DNA of 64,000 nucleotides from Rhytidiadelphus loreus (taxonomy: Eukaryota; Streptophyta; Bryopsida; Hypnales; Hylocomiaceae), in the NCBI GenBank assembly GCA_947034895.1, contig OX344763.1, positions 32,549,025-32,613,024 of the forward strand, written 5' to 3'. Below the pieces are notes generated by a model, which was not told where the DNA came from, made no database searches, and saw only the letters and a list, made by a program, of their open reading frames with translations. Both the position numbers and the translations under genes were made by a program. Positions 50,029 through 62,350 of this stretch are shown here, one piece after another. How positions within the stretch are numbered: position 1 is the stretch's first letter; each line of letters begins with the position of its first letter.

Positions 50029-51607
50029 CGAAAATACTCCTTGATGACTTCGTTCCGACTTCGTGCGCTCCCAAGACGTTGGTCAACTCCACGAAGATCT
50101 TACTGTAATTAATAATTGGGGGAATGTTGATGATTCGGCTGCCTCCCGCTATTGGAACACTATGAAATTTGTCAGGGCGCGTTATTGACATAAAAGATAT
50201 TAATCTTATTTTTAGTGAGATTTTACTGCAGCCTGGGTAATTTATATGAATTTTCTGTTGTGACTTTTGGTGGTTGAACGCTTGGAAAAAGATACTATGG
50301 AGATAAAAAAAAGAAACGAGATTTTGGAGGGAACCTCTCATGGAATCCTCCAAGCCACGTGCCAAGTCTTGAGTCAATCTTGCACACAGTCAGTAGCGAG
50401 GTAAAAAACGACTTCTCCTGAATTACCGGTAGTTAGAGAATCTTTCACACGTGAGGGAATCTTGGCGAATTGATTTCACCGTGGACTCCCTGACAAGTTC
50501 TTGATCCGAGAGCACTATCCGGCGGCCGTGGATTCCTCTATGTGGCCTATCTTGGAATAGTGACACATGCATGCTAACAATTGGGGTTCCTAACATTTTA
50601 TTGATAGAACGGGAAAACTAGAACCTATCTTTGGAAATTTACGTATGGACCTCCCTATTTCTCCTGGGACCAATTTTAGCCAAGCATGGTCACATGCACT
50701 GGATTTGGGCTATTTTGGATAAGTTCCCTGTAACCCTATTGTTTCTCACTACTTTATGGTTCTAATCTATATACAAGTGGGGTTTGTGGTATTCTAAGGA
50801 TAAAATTATATTTATGACCAAAACTATACTAGTACGTGACATACCTATTTTGGTTCTACACTCTTTTGGAGGCTTTTTGTATAATATTATGCCTGAAATT
50901 GCAAAAAACAAAAAAACAATGAGTCTCAAATGACAAATTTGGGACTCATAGCAGCCACTGAGGATTATCCACTTACAAACTCAATGAATATTTTATTTGA
51001 TAGTTGAGGAGCAAAGCTGCCACAAACTAATAAAAATAATAAGCTTACAAGCCTTTGACTATCGGCAATTGGGTATGAGCATCCATTTTCCAACTCCTTG
51101 ACAAGTTTGGCAGTTCAATTCAATTGTTGACCCAACTGGAAAAAAAAAAGCAACCATCTTAAATTTTATAACATTTGAAATCCCTTTTTTCTTCCTAGGA
51201 TCATTACAATCAATGGGGATTTTATTGATTTTATTAACTTTGGATTAAAGGAAAAGAGGCTTTGCATCAATCACTAAGGAATACATACCTAAAATTGCCA
51301 CTTTATCCTACCTTGGATAGCTCAATGGACAAAATGATTAAAATTTTGATGTGGAATTTGTTAGCCTCCTCAAGAAAAATCCAATGTAAGTTGTTTGATA
51401 TTTTTCTGACACTCACACAACAATTATTTTATGAGTTTTCAAAGTTGAAAGCATAATGTACCTATTTGTGCCACTTGACTCTTCTTAAGCTGTCATTTTC
51501 CTTCATAGAACCCTTCAATTCCTAATGGTTGCCTCAAATGACTCTTCAACTCTTATTGGTTGTTCCCATGGATTAATGGCACTTTTGAGACCTAAGTGAA
51601 CCTTTTT

Positions 51608-52108
51608 GCCAGCAAAAAATACAGTGACAGACAAAATTGAGTACAACTTTGAAACTTTTTCATTTAAACAACTATAATGGTCAAAGTCAAAAAAACGGTT
51701 ATACAAAATTTGTAGTGTGCAACATACTACACATCACCATGAAAGTTTGAAGGAAAAATTAGTTGTGATTTGAAAGAAAATAAATTTCAAAATTCGCCAT
51801 GTCAAAAATTCAATGTTATTCAACATGGTTTGGTGTTACTTTATCTTTTGCCAATTTTTTTTTATAACTCCGAAATTTTTGCCAAAAAAAAACATTGACC
51901 TTGCTAATTTTGAAATTGATTTTCTTTCAAATCACAACTAATTTTTCCTTCAAACTTTCACGGTGACTTGTAGTATGTTGTTTACTACAACTTTTGTATA
52001 TCTACTATTGGAATTTGTCCATTAATGCTTATGGTATGGTTATTTAAATAAAAACGTTTCAAATTTGTACTCAGTTTCCTCCATTACTGTACATTCTTGC
52101 CTAGAATG
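51608..52108. mobile_element. Foldback element with ~200-bp imperfect arms
   Basis: Left arm about 51608-51810 and right arm about 51895-52108 are inverted copies. Both contain AGTTTGAAGGAAAAATTAGT and TGTGATTTGAAAGAAAAT, with outer parts (GAGTACAACTTTGAAAC / GTTTCAAATTTGTACTC) more diverged. The loop of ~85 bp is non-coding. No target duplication was identified. Confidence 0.75.
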
Positions 52109-54900
52109 AATATCTTTACTGTTGTGAGAGTGCACAAAATTTGAACATTATAACCTAATGTTGTTTATATGTACAATTAGCATTAGTGATATTGACATGT
52201 TGTCAATATTCATAACTTATTCATACAATGTCCAAATAATGCATGATAAAGTGCGTTGGAATTCATATCAATAATCAATTGCTAATATGGCATGATAAAA
52301 ATTAAACCTTCATATAATAGTAACTATGTATAATTGCAATTTGTACCATTATTGTTGTGCATTCTTTTTATGTGCCATCATGTTGGGTTTGTGATATCTT
52401 GTTGATGTAGTCTATAGTGTTAAGATATTACATCTCCTTTTGTTTTATACTATATTCTTTTGTTTACCTTAGTGGTTATGCAAATTGGATGTATTAGAAA
52501 TGAAGTTACCTCAAGATGTTGTTTGAGATCTTTAAATCAAATATGTTTCTTGGAATGGAGAGGTTTCTTTGGTGGTTACTCCATCAATTTTATAGAAAAT
52601 TAGAATTGGAGTAGAAGGGAATGCAATCAAAACACTTTTTCTTTTGTCTACAATATAATGTAAGTTTTGTATTTTGTAATGATATGTATACATTAAATAC
52701 CATGTACCAAAAAAATATTGAAATAAAATGTATATTTTACATAAAAAAAGCATATGCCAAACAAATATTGAAGCATTTCAAATGAATATTTTGGAGCAAG
52801 GCCCCTTTATTGTATTCAATATCTTGATTTGTTCTCTCTTTTGTTTTTAATGTGATTACTTTAATTTCTTGAAGCAATTATAATTTTTGCTATTGTCTTT
52901 TTTGAAATTTATTTATTTATATAAAATTAAAAATAGAGATTTGTGAAGGTAAAAAGCTTCAAATTTTCTTCAAAATATTTTTCATGACTTTACAATGTTA
53001 GTTGTGTTCTACCAAATTGTTGAAAGAAATCAAGCCTTACCTTTACAAAAGGATATCTTATATCTTAGATAGGTTAAGATTTCAGATATTTTTCAACTAT
53101 ATTCATTCTAATAATAGTAATTTTGATCATGGCCAAAAGAACCAATGTGATTGTAATAAGAAGGATTAGTATAAAATGTGATGTGCCATTACAAATGGGA
53201 TAAAAGCCTAAAACAATTGGTTATATTTATGATATATTTTAACGCAATTGAATTTTTTTGGTTCAATCTATATAAAAAAAATAGCTTAAAATCTTATCTC
53301 CAAAAAATAGGACATCCCATAAAGGAACCATGTAAAGACCATATTTTCAAGCTCATTTTTCAAAATTCAAGTACAATAATCTTAATTCTAGAATTATTTG
53401 TATATATATTAATTAGACACACTAATTTAATATTTCACAATATTTTAGATATAATTCAATATGTTGCGGTATACATTATTTCACACTATCCTATCTCAAT
53501 GAAAATGGATTTCATCCACATATCATCAATTTTCATCCAAAATTATCTAAATTGGTGTAAAAGGGTTTCATGTTATTCAAACTCTCACACTAAATGAATT
53601 AACTAGTGAAGTACATAACATTGTTTACCAATGAGGTAGGAGTCCTTTTTGCATCCGTAAAAGGGAGATTCTCACAATGAACAAAATTGTCTTATATATC
53701 CAACCCCAATACTTGAATTAACCCTTAAAGGATTGAGTTTTTTTTCTTGGAGACATTGTCAAAAACTACGCTGTTGGTGTATGTTATTCAAAGTTGAAAA
53801 CTGAAACTATTTTTTGAAACTTCAACCATACAAAACTCAAGTAAAGCATTTGAACAAAGTGTAGGAAAAATTTCAGCCCATTTGACTGTGTGGATTGAAA
53901 GATTATAACACTTGAAGTGAGAAAAAAACTTTTTTTTATTCTTGGGAAACAGGATCAGCAGACTTTGGGCCCTCTGGGAGTACAATTTTTGCTCTACACA
54001 GTAATGAGAATTTTGACCATTTATAATTATATAATGTTAAGTTCACTCGTGAAAAATTTTAGAAGCAATTGAGATGTTTAGTTTATACTAAATCACCTTG
54101 CAATGCAAGGAGGTTAAGTGAATTGGCAATACATGAGTCATTTTTTGATGATTTCTTGTGCAATGAGAATTTTTTTATTTGAAATCCAAATGGTGAAAAG
54201 TTAGAAACAAACATTTGGAATATCTGGAATTTTTTTTAAGAATTTTGATTTCATAGATTGCAAGATAATAGGACTTGAAGTTAAAAGAAAATGTTTTTTC
54301 TTGAAACAACCCCAACATAGCTAATAAAGTTTGACTCCTCTTAGTATGAGATTTGAAGACTAAATTTATTTTTGGATGATTGTATGCCATAATTTATTAG
54401 TTATATACATGCCAAATTTCAAAAGTTGATGAACTTTTTTGCAAAAGATTCTTGAAAAATTGCCAAATTGCCAAAAAATTCAGGGTAGCATAACTTTTGA
54501 TCCGGGCACCCAATTAGAAAAAAATTAGTTTATCACCAAGGAGGTACATGTTCACACATTGTGTCCAAACTTCATAGACCTTTTACAAAAAATGACTTTG
54601 TAGGAAACTACCTAAGATTTTTTTGTGTACATTGAATGGACACTTGGTCCTTTAGGGGTTAACTAATAAGTCCCTCCCTCTTGGGCATCTAGCAAAACAA
54701 AATACCTTCCCAACATAGGGAGGACCATCGCCTAGTTATATAGTCTATACATTTAAACATTAAATTAGTTAGTCGATCAATTTTGTTTGTTACAATGAGA
54801 CCCCATAACTATGCATCCCCTAGTTGTATTTGAGATCTTTGGAACCCTGCTCCCCCCATTTGCATACTTGGGACCGTTAGAAAGCTCTCTACAAAGAGGG
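52109..54900. other. AT-rich gene-free stretch with degenerate dispersed repeats
   Basis: No gene recognised. The plus-strand frame at 53178-53597 (139 codons) is rich in Ile, Phe, Tyr and Asn, as expected for AT-rich DNA, and shows no domain. Segments at 53860-53950 and 54215-54310 repeat GATTGMAAGATWATARYACT and TTGAAGTKARAARAAAA, and resemble blocks at 150-310 and 63135-63260. Confidence 0.45.
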
Positions 54901-55099
54901 GTGCATAGACTTGGTTTCCGGGCATTTGAACATACAATGTAAACGTGATATATGGATTTTTGAGTTATGGGCCAATGGCACAGGGCTATGATGGTGTTTA
55001 TGTATAAAACCAAATATATCCAAATGAGCTAAAATGATTCAAATTGATATTTCCACCAATGAAGAACCATAACAAAAATCTCTGCTTTCAAGAAATTGA

Positions 55100-58000
55100 A
55101 GTGAAGCCTAAAATCAAATCCCAAGTCACATGGGCAGTGATCATGGGCATGATCCATGATGGAGGAAACAAACAAGAGCCCAGAGGGAACACCAGGCTGG
55201 AGTGGACCCCAAACCCTAAAATAAGAAACAGGGGCTTTGGCTTGTCAGGCAGCAAGCAGGGGAGGGGCTCCACCACTCCTACGACCGAAACCCTAAAAAA
55301 AGAAGCGAAAAAGGAAGAAAGAGAAAAGAAAAGAAAAAACATTCCTAACTGTCCCGTTGATCACGCGGTCTCGATCGTAGCGCTCCCGAATTGGCAGCCC
55401 CGAGCGTTTCTTCAGCTTTTTATAAGCTTTTTTTAAGCCTTTTTTTTTAGCTAGCGTCCTAGATCCTCTTTGAAGATTGTGCACCTCCCAGCAGTTTTCG
55501 CACCATCGATTTTCAGTAAGTCCTATGTTTCCGGATATCAACGAGGTCTCATGTTTATTCAGAGAATAATTGGTGTCAGATTCATCAATCCGTCTTGGGG
55601 TGCGTGAAGGAAGCTCATCAGTCTTCAGATAGTAGAATCTGTGTGATAAGCTTTAACTTAGAACTCGTTTTGATTTGCGCCAAAAAACGAAACAAAACAA
55701 GCCTGGGTGATAGCTAGGAATGTCAATTTTACACTTGGCGTTTTCGTTTTGACTTCCGAAATGGAAAGAGTCTGGGGATCTGCACACCCGGATTAGAATT
55801 CGTTTTGACCATATTAGGGTTTCGTTTGTTTGTTGGAGGTCTGTCTGGCGGATCCTAATAAAAGAAACTCGGAGGCTCGGAGCTTTGTTATAGTGGTGAT
55901 TCCGTCCACGGCTTCTTTTTTTGTTTTTGCTGGATGGCGCGAGCGTGCCTTATGCGTTCTTCAAAAGGTGTGCGGCGGTGTGCGGGGACGAGTGGTCGCT
56001 TGGAGAGAGGATCACATGCAGATCTCCGTTTGGAAGTTCGAATGGGCCGCTTCTTTGCTTGCAATTATTGTTCATGCATCAAGCGTAAGGACGTTGCATC
56101 TACGCGTCCTTACTCTTGATGCTAGAGTTCAAGGAGATTGAGAGACAATGCAGAGGATCCTTACAGTCGAGTCGATCACCTACAACCGCACTCTGAAGAA
56201 GAAGGCTAGGTTAGATCTGATGAATGCTTGAAATGCAGTTCTGATTTTGGATATGTAACGGTAGGTCCCTGAATTTATCCTGGATTTGGAACTAGACGGC
56301 AAGAAGGAGACGATCTCCAAAGTTTAATTAGGTTCATACTACGGAAAAATGTAGAACGACATTCGGCTGGAGCGGTCAACGACTCGTGCCTGCACATTGT
56401 AAACATCATGGACGTCCAAATCGCGGCGATTGTCGTTCAAATCTCAGTCCAAGGGTTCAGGAGATTAGGTAGGCAATGCAAACTTGTGAGTCATGAGATT
56501 CATAGCGTCAACATCTGCCCAAAACTTTGTATCATTCAATTGTGACTGTCTTCAATTGGTTCACCTTTCGTTATAGCACTGGAAACTGTAGTTAAGAATT
56601 TTAGATGACAACATGTAATACACTTCAGTCTTTACAAAACAAAGATCAGTACATCCACATTGAGCTTTGTCCAAGCCACCGCACTAGTATGACGATATCA
56701 ACCCGTTTTAAAGTCAAACTGATGCAGCTTAATCTCAGAATCCATGAGGAATTGATATTTCCAGTCACACCTTAGTGATGATTTAGACTCAACACGTACT
56801 ATCGGAGCGTAGTGTCTTTCGATTGGGTGCTTGATTCGTTACCATAAAATCTGATAAGCACCGGTACCTCTGAAGAGCACCGCACCGTAGGATCTGTGAT
56901 TCTTGATTAGTCATTGACAAGTATTGATATGGCAACTGCAGGATCTAGTGGATATGGAAATTAGTCGAAGGTTCCTATCATCAATGGGCTTAATTACGCA
57001 CTAACTCAAATAAGCACTCTTGCCAGATCATGGCAAATGTCCTCAGCATCGATGATTTTAGCGGCAGTACATACTGATGGCTTCAAGGTATGAGATTTCT
57101 CTGAAGAGTCGTGTAGCTAGCTTGATGAGATCACATTGACATTAATTAGCTCTCTAACTTGCAGATGTAAAAACAATGGGATCTTTCTTGTAGCTAGGTG
57201 CAGGTCGTTCATGTTGATGTGAAATGTAGAGCAAGTATCTTCTGAGTTTTGGAATGCTAAAGCATTGTTCTCTAATACAGTAACGATATTGAAGGTGTTA
57301 TCATTAACTCCATCGCATGATCGACTCTGGGACTGAGATAGTGCACGTGGGAGATGGTAACTGAACGGTGCACTCCGACTCACAGCTGTGCTTCGGTGCT
57401 TCGTTTCCGTTTTGTATGTCCACGAGGTTCCGAGCCTGATACCGCTACATTTGAAGGAGCTCGTAGAGCAGGATCAATTAAGTAATTGAATTCAGCTTTC
57501 CTTTTACGTCGATCCTCATAAATGCAACAATTTTACAAATCTATGATTGTGTCTATGTATCGATATATGTATCTGCTAACGCCAGAGCTGCAGTTGCGAC
57601 TTGCGAGACCTACCAATATATTGTATGGATACTGTATGAATGAGTTATGAACTTTCGATTAACTATCATCAGAGTTTTAATTGGAGGTCATGCAGTATAT
57701 TGTGCTCACGTTGTTTTACAATTCTTCGCTGCTTTGAAAGTCTGTTTTCTGTTCATTTAAAAACACATCTCGAGAGGAATAAACTCAGTGATGATGAGCA
57801 AGGGGATGTGAGAATGCCTCAGGAGGTGGTCATACATTTCTTTTGTTTCTTCCTTTTTTTTTTTTGACACAACTGAACTTGTGAAGTGATCTTTTCAATG
57901 CAGAACATCGCACAGAGACAAGCGTGCTACCTCGGACCAGAGCAAGTCAGTAGGTCATGCCTCTCTTTACATGTAGCTGAATTCCCCAGGCACTAATTTA

Positions 58001-58480
58001 GGCTCTAGGTATGCATTTCTCAGCTGCTACTAACAGTGCACTTCATTTACATCCAGAGATGTTGAGGATGGTTACGCAACAACTGCAGAGACATATTCAG
58101 GGCCGACCAACTGTACTGTGAGTTTCTAACCCAACTGTACGAAACTTAGTGAGCACCATTGATCCGATAACCTACCCAAGTCATTGATTGCCGTCTTCTA
58201 CACTGTACGTGGGTTGGTACCTCACATATCCACATTCTCTGCTGCTTTTCTTGTCTCTTTGTGAAAAAGAAGGGACCAACCCATTGCTAAAGAGAATATG
58301 TAAAAATGCACCACCTTACCCCGAGCCCAAGGCCCTCAAATAACAGGCAGACTCTTCGTAGACTGAAATTTCTGACTTCCATGCATGATTACGTAACGTT
58401 GGACAAGCACAGAGGGATTTTGGTAATCATTTGCTACATTCAACTGGTTCTTGATGTTCTGAATGGTATAGACCTTCATA
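55100..58480 (+). other. Candidate spliced transcription unit, product unknown
   Basis: A 3.3-kb island of more even base composition with promoter-like motifs at its left end and several good splice signals on the plus strand. Donors: GTAAGTCC near 55518, GTATGAG at 57088, GTGAGT near 58121. Acceptors: CTGCAG near 56940, CTAACTTGCAG ending 57164, AATGCAG ending about 57903, ATCCAG near 58057. An open stretch of about 41 codons (56965-57087, containing TLARSWQMSSASMILAAV) ends exactly at the GTATGAG donor. Another open stretch lies in the 58060-58120 segment (DVEDGYATTAETYSGP). The next segment after 57164 has stops in the continuing frame, so no complete protein could be built. It may be a diverged gene, a pseudogene or a spliced non-coding RNA. 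No known family was recognised. Confidence 0.35.
55211..55450 (+). promoter_or_regulatory. Telo-box and TATA-like promoter motifs
   Basis: AAACCCTAA occurs at 55211-55219 and 55288-55296. The TATA-like TTTTTATAAGC is near 55418-55428. Telo-boxes near transcription starts are known in many plant growth and translation genes. The spacing fits a plus-strand start near 55450-55460, ahead of the splice donor at 55518. Confidence 0.4.
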
Positions 58481-58540
58481 ATAATTGAGTTGTTATAATT
58501 TATACACGTACAAGTCAGAGCACGATGCATGTCTACTTTT

Positions 58541-58992
58541 TACACTTCAGGGCCACTTCACACTATGGCCATCCAAGTCGAGAGGCCGTGGCATTGAGTG
58601 GCCAAACTTCGTTGAGAGTCCAAAGAAATGAGCAATAAATAGGCAATAAATAATAGGAATTGGAGCTTTCAGCCGGCCATAGCGTGAAGCCTTGAAAGGC
58701 CAAGCCCAAAGTCCAAACTCTTAATAATGAAGTCTCACCTACCAATCTAATGGTTGAGATCTTGTCATAAGTTGATGGCCTCTTGACCATAGTTTGGGCA
58801 TTCATTTCTAGCCAACCCAAACTTCCTTTGAGAGTCTGTCGCCATGTAAGTAGTTGGAGGGTGATGGCCTTTGGACTTGTGCCTTCTAGTGTGAAGGATC
58901 AAGAGGCCGAACTTTAGGTTTCTTGAAATTTGATTGGTGGAATCCTGCGGCCTCTTGACCTTCGGCCGTAGTGTGAAGTGGCCCTCAGTGTA
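58541..58992. mobile_element. TIR element with TA target (452 bp)
   Basis: Ends TACACTTCAGGGCCACTTCA and, inverted, TACACTGAGGGCCACTTCAC, continuing inward to ACTAYGGCC. The ends are bounded by TA on both sides. The interior repeats GGCCTCTTGACC and its inverse, so it can fold extensively. All frames inside are shadows. The superfamily is unclear: a TA target points to Tc1/mariner type, whereas the CAGGG start is hAT-like with no 8-bp duplication. Confidence 0.75.
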
Positions 58993-60119
58993 CGTAGGGT
59001 AAAGCACTTGATTGAGAGGTTTCCACAAATACCGTGTGCGAGCATGTCTTGGGGCCGTAGTCCGAGTCTCAGACAAGAAACCTTGTTCATGATGTTAATT
59101 AAAATTGATATGTTATGCACCAGTTCAGGACTTGCTCTCTACACTTGTCAGATTACAAACATTGAATGTTACAAAGACGGCTGTGGGATATTCCAGATTT
59201 GAGTTTATTTGGGATTGTAACTAGTTTTGCGTTTTTGACATATTGTTCTTGTTCTTGAGATGTTCTTGTTCTCAAATATAATGAAAGAAAGTTTAAGAGA
59301 ATCTTGAGATAGAAAGCAATTGCTACTACCTAATAACTTTTGGACAAATCCTCAAATTCTTGGATAAACAAATTACACATCTCCTTAAATTTTCCTAAAA
59401 TTCAGATATGGTTAGTACATAGGATTTGCTTGCAAACAACTATTTTGACCGACATGAGACCCCTCCATACTTTGCCCACTATATAACCTAATTACCTAAA
59501 TCAAACAAATACTTGGCTATATGTCCTATTATGGAACTATTAAAGCATTTTGCATCCAAAGGTATAATAAAGCAGTTTTTTTTTAATTTGAAAACAAATC
59601 CTCTCCCATACTAAATTGAGATGCTTCAATTCACAAATGCAAGAATTTTCGATGATAAACCACTAGAATACAAGATAGTTAATTGACTGCACCCATGCAC
59701 ATGCATTAACACAACATATTGTTCATATCCCACAAAACTCTATCCCCAACATATTAGATGTGTATGTACTTTACCATACCAGAACCCACTACTATTTAAC
59801 CCATTAAAAGACTATAAAAAAAAATCATTGAATTTTATAATGACCATTTCTCCCAAGACTCCATCTCTAACCCCCAAATGCTCAAGTAACTATTTTATAG
59901 TCACTACCCAACAATGGGCAACATTTTAGGGATAGAAGCAATTGTTTATCAATTTTTTTTTGTACAAACTACAAACCAAATTGGGTTGTCTTTCAATTTT
60001 ATATTCAAAACTAAGATTGCTATAGTTAAACAAAAATTACAAGGGAAATAGCACAAAGTGTTTAGAATTTGCCTAGTGTCGAAAAATTTACTATTTGGAA
60101 AAAGTGTTGATGTTCTCAC
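58993..60119. other. AT-rich gene-free stretch
   Basis: No gene or element recognised. Frames are short. Composition shifts from moderate to strongly AT-rich at about 59200. Confidence 0.45.
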
Positions 60120-60121
60120 TA

Positions 60122-60431
60122 CACTAAAAAGGATATTTAGTGTTGGATTACATTTAGTGTACTTACTACCCTACTCCACACAACACTAAATCTGAACTTT
60201 GTGGGAATTAGTGTAATATTAGACTTCAATGCGTACCATAGAGTACATTTAGATTTACGAGATTTTAGATTTTAGATTTTAGATTTGCCATAGAGTACAG
60301 ATTTCAGATTTACCATAGAGTACATTTAGTGTTAGAAATTAGATTTAATGTTACTTACTTTAGTAGGGTTAATGATATTTAGTGTCAAGGTTCGTAAATA
60401 GTGTTGCTAACACTAAATATCCTATTTAGTG
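60122..60431. mobile_element. Small TIR element with palindromic ends (310 bp)
   Basis: Left end CACTAAAAAGGATATTTAGTG, written as CACTAAAAAGG then ATATTTAGTG; right end inverts to CACTAAATAGG then ATATTTAGTG. It is bounded by TA on both sides (60120-60121, 60432-60433). Each terminal repeat is itself nearly palindromic. The interior has short ATTTTAG and CCATAGAGTACA repeats. Confidence 0.75.
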
Positions 60432-60844
60432 TATTGGATCTTATGCATTTTTTCACAAATCAATAGAAATCACAATTTAGATCAATAAAAAAAATTCAAA
60501 TGCTAGAAAGAAAAATTATATTTTTGGTGAATTTTTAAAGGTATATCTTCAAAATTCATTTGAAGAGAATCCAAAAATAATTTTAGAATTTTGACTGTAT
60601 GGATACTTTCTACTTTCTATGCTTCCCTTTAATATTTTTTGATGCAAACTTTAAAAAAATTACAGAGCTTATAATTTATAACACATTTGTATTTTGTCCA
60701 AATCCCGTGGGCTTTTAGCAGTTAAAACTAATGAATACCAACTCTTCATCCTAATCACTATAAACCTTGGTTGTATGATGAAACCCTTGGTAGTCATCAA
60801 TGACAAACTACATATATCCCATCTTTATCTAAATTAAAAAGATG

Positions 60845-61070
60845 CACTAGAAAAAATCCATGTTTTTTGTGACAAACCTTGATTTTTTCTGATGGATTTC
60901 TTTGGATATCTAAGTTGACATTTAGTTGTTTTTATGTTTTTGATGATGTTCATTAGATCATTTGGATGTCATGAAAAACATAAAACTAGCTAAATGTCAA
61001 CTTAGACATAAAAAAAAATCCGTCAGAAAAAATCAGGGCTCGTTACAAAAAACATGGGTTTCTTCTAGTG
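60845..61070. mobile_element. CACTA-type MITE forming a near-complete hairpin (226 bp)
   Basis: Flanked by ATG on both sides (60842-60844, 61071-61073), a 3-bp duplication. Ends CACTAGAAAAAATCCATG and, inverted, CACTAGAAGAAACCCATG. The arms of ~100 bp pair almost to the centre (CTAAGTTGACATTTAG inverted as CTAAATGTCAACTTAG). The CACTA start with 3-bp duplication places it in the EnSpm group. Confidence 0.88.
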
Positions 61071-61670
61071 ATGAACTCAATCTATCACAATCAGCTATTA
61101 AAAATATTTTAAATAATATCAATAACATTGCTATTAAATAATAAATATTCAACATACATTCTTTTGTACAAAAGAAATCTTAAAAATGATCAAACAATAC
61201 CCATCAACATTACCAATCACTCATTTGAACAAGCAACACAACCTAATTCACTTTACATCACCACCCCTCTTACAAACTCCCACTCTTAAAGAATATATAT
61301 ACTTTGACAACCTTACAATCCTAACCTTAGAATAATTATGATATGTACAACATTGTACTAATATTGAACCTTATTGGTTATAAAAATTGAACTAATATCA
61401 AAACAAAAATTAACAACCATAAAATAACTTATTAGTTCAAATGGGATAACACCCACAACAACAAAGACACAATCATGACATCCACTATATATTTGTAAAA
61501 CATTATATACCATTCCAATACAAACCCTTGCCATATCGTTAGGAAGCATAGTCTCCCTCCTAACCAAGGTATGTAGTCTTCTTGTCACTCATTCTACCTA
61601 TGGGGGCATTTTATGGGACACAAGATGAAAAAATTCTTAATTTATGCCCAACTTCAATAGTAGGTTGGAG

Positions 61671-61800
61671 CACTATAAGAAAAACAGTGTATAAATGACT
61701 GCAAAGAATGACTACATAGGAGTCATTGTGGACAAAAATGACTGCATTGTGATTTTGGCCCCTAGAGTCATAGTGGACTAGTCATTTTTATAAATGACTG
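61671..61800 (+). mobile_element. CACTA-type left terminus with subterminal repeats
   Basis: CACTATAAGAAAAACAGTG matches the first 13 bases of the large CACTA element. It is followed by repeats of AATGACTGCA and GGAGTCATTGTGGAC, like a subterminal region. No matching right end was found to 64000, so the element is truncated or continues beyond the window. Confidence 0.6.
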
Positions 61801-61885
61801 CAATAGTATTATCACCATCCATTGTGAGCTTGGATGGGTTTTTGGATGAAACTTCCAAAGTGGTAAATGTAGGAAATTTGAATAT

Positions 61886-62350
61886 TATTTTTTGAAATCT
61901 AGGATTATATTCTGAAATCTAGGATTATATTCTGAAATCTAGGATTATATTCTGAAATCTAGGATTATATTCTGAAATCTAGGAAATATGAATATTTTTC
62001 TTTTGAAATCTAGGATTGTATTCTAAAATCTAGGAAATGTGAATATTATTTTTTGAAATCTAGGATTATATTTTGAAATCTAGGAAATGTGAATATTTTT
62101 CTTCTGAAATCTAGGATTGTATTCTAAAATCTAAGAAATGTGAATATTATTTTCTAAAATCTAGGATTATATTCTAAAATCTAGGAAATTTAAATATTTT
62201 TCTTCTGAAATCTAGGATTGTATTCTAAAATCTAGGAAATGTGAATATTATTTTCTAAAATCTAGGATTATATTCTAAAATCTAGGAAATTTAAATATTT
62301 TTCTTCTGAAATCTAGGAAATGTGAATATTATTTTCTAATATCTAAAAGA
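61886..62350 (+). repeat. Minisatellite of a 20-bp unit with higher-order variants
   Basis: TGAAATCTAGGATTATATTC repeated four times in perfect tandem, then alternating with TAGGAAATGTGAATATTATT variants for a further ~350 bp. It lies inside the truncated CACTA-like segment. Confidence 0.92.

Larger units (their letters stand above)
47426..50815. mobile_element. Second copy of the unclassified large repeat element (3.4 kb)
   Basis: Shares ends and internal order with 23154-27461: start TGTGGGCACTTATTTATCC; the blocks GTGCCTTCCAAGCAAT, CTAGAGGCCCTCCAAAGC, GGTTGAACCCA and GCATGCTAACAATTGGGG; end TTCTAAGGATAAAA. It is about 0.9 kb shorter, mainly in the middle. No clear target duplication was found (left flank CACCC, right flank GACCA). 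No known protein domain. Divergence from the other copy is substantial, so the family is old or diverse. Confidence 0.8.

Noticed and set aside
53178..53597. 139-codon plus-strand frame in AT-rich DNA
   Set aside because: Composition dominated by Ile, Phe, Tyr, Asn and Lys, as for random AT-rich sequence; no motif or neighbour supports a gene.
55044..55436. 130-codon plus-strand frame over the telo-boxes
   Set aside because: It spans promoter-like sequence, is Lys/Glu/Arg-rich at a purine tract, and has no recognisable domain.
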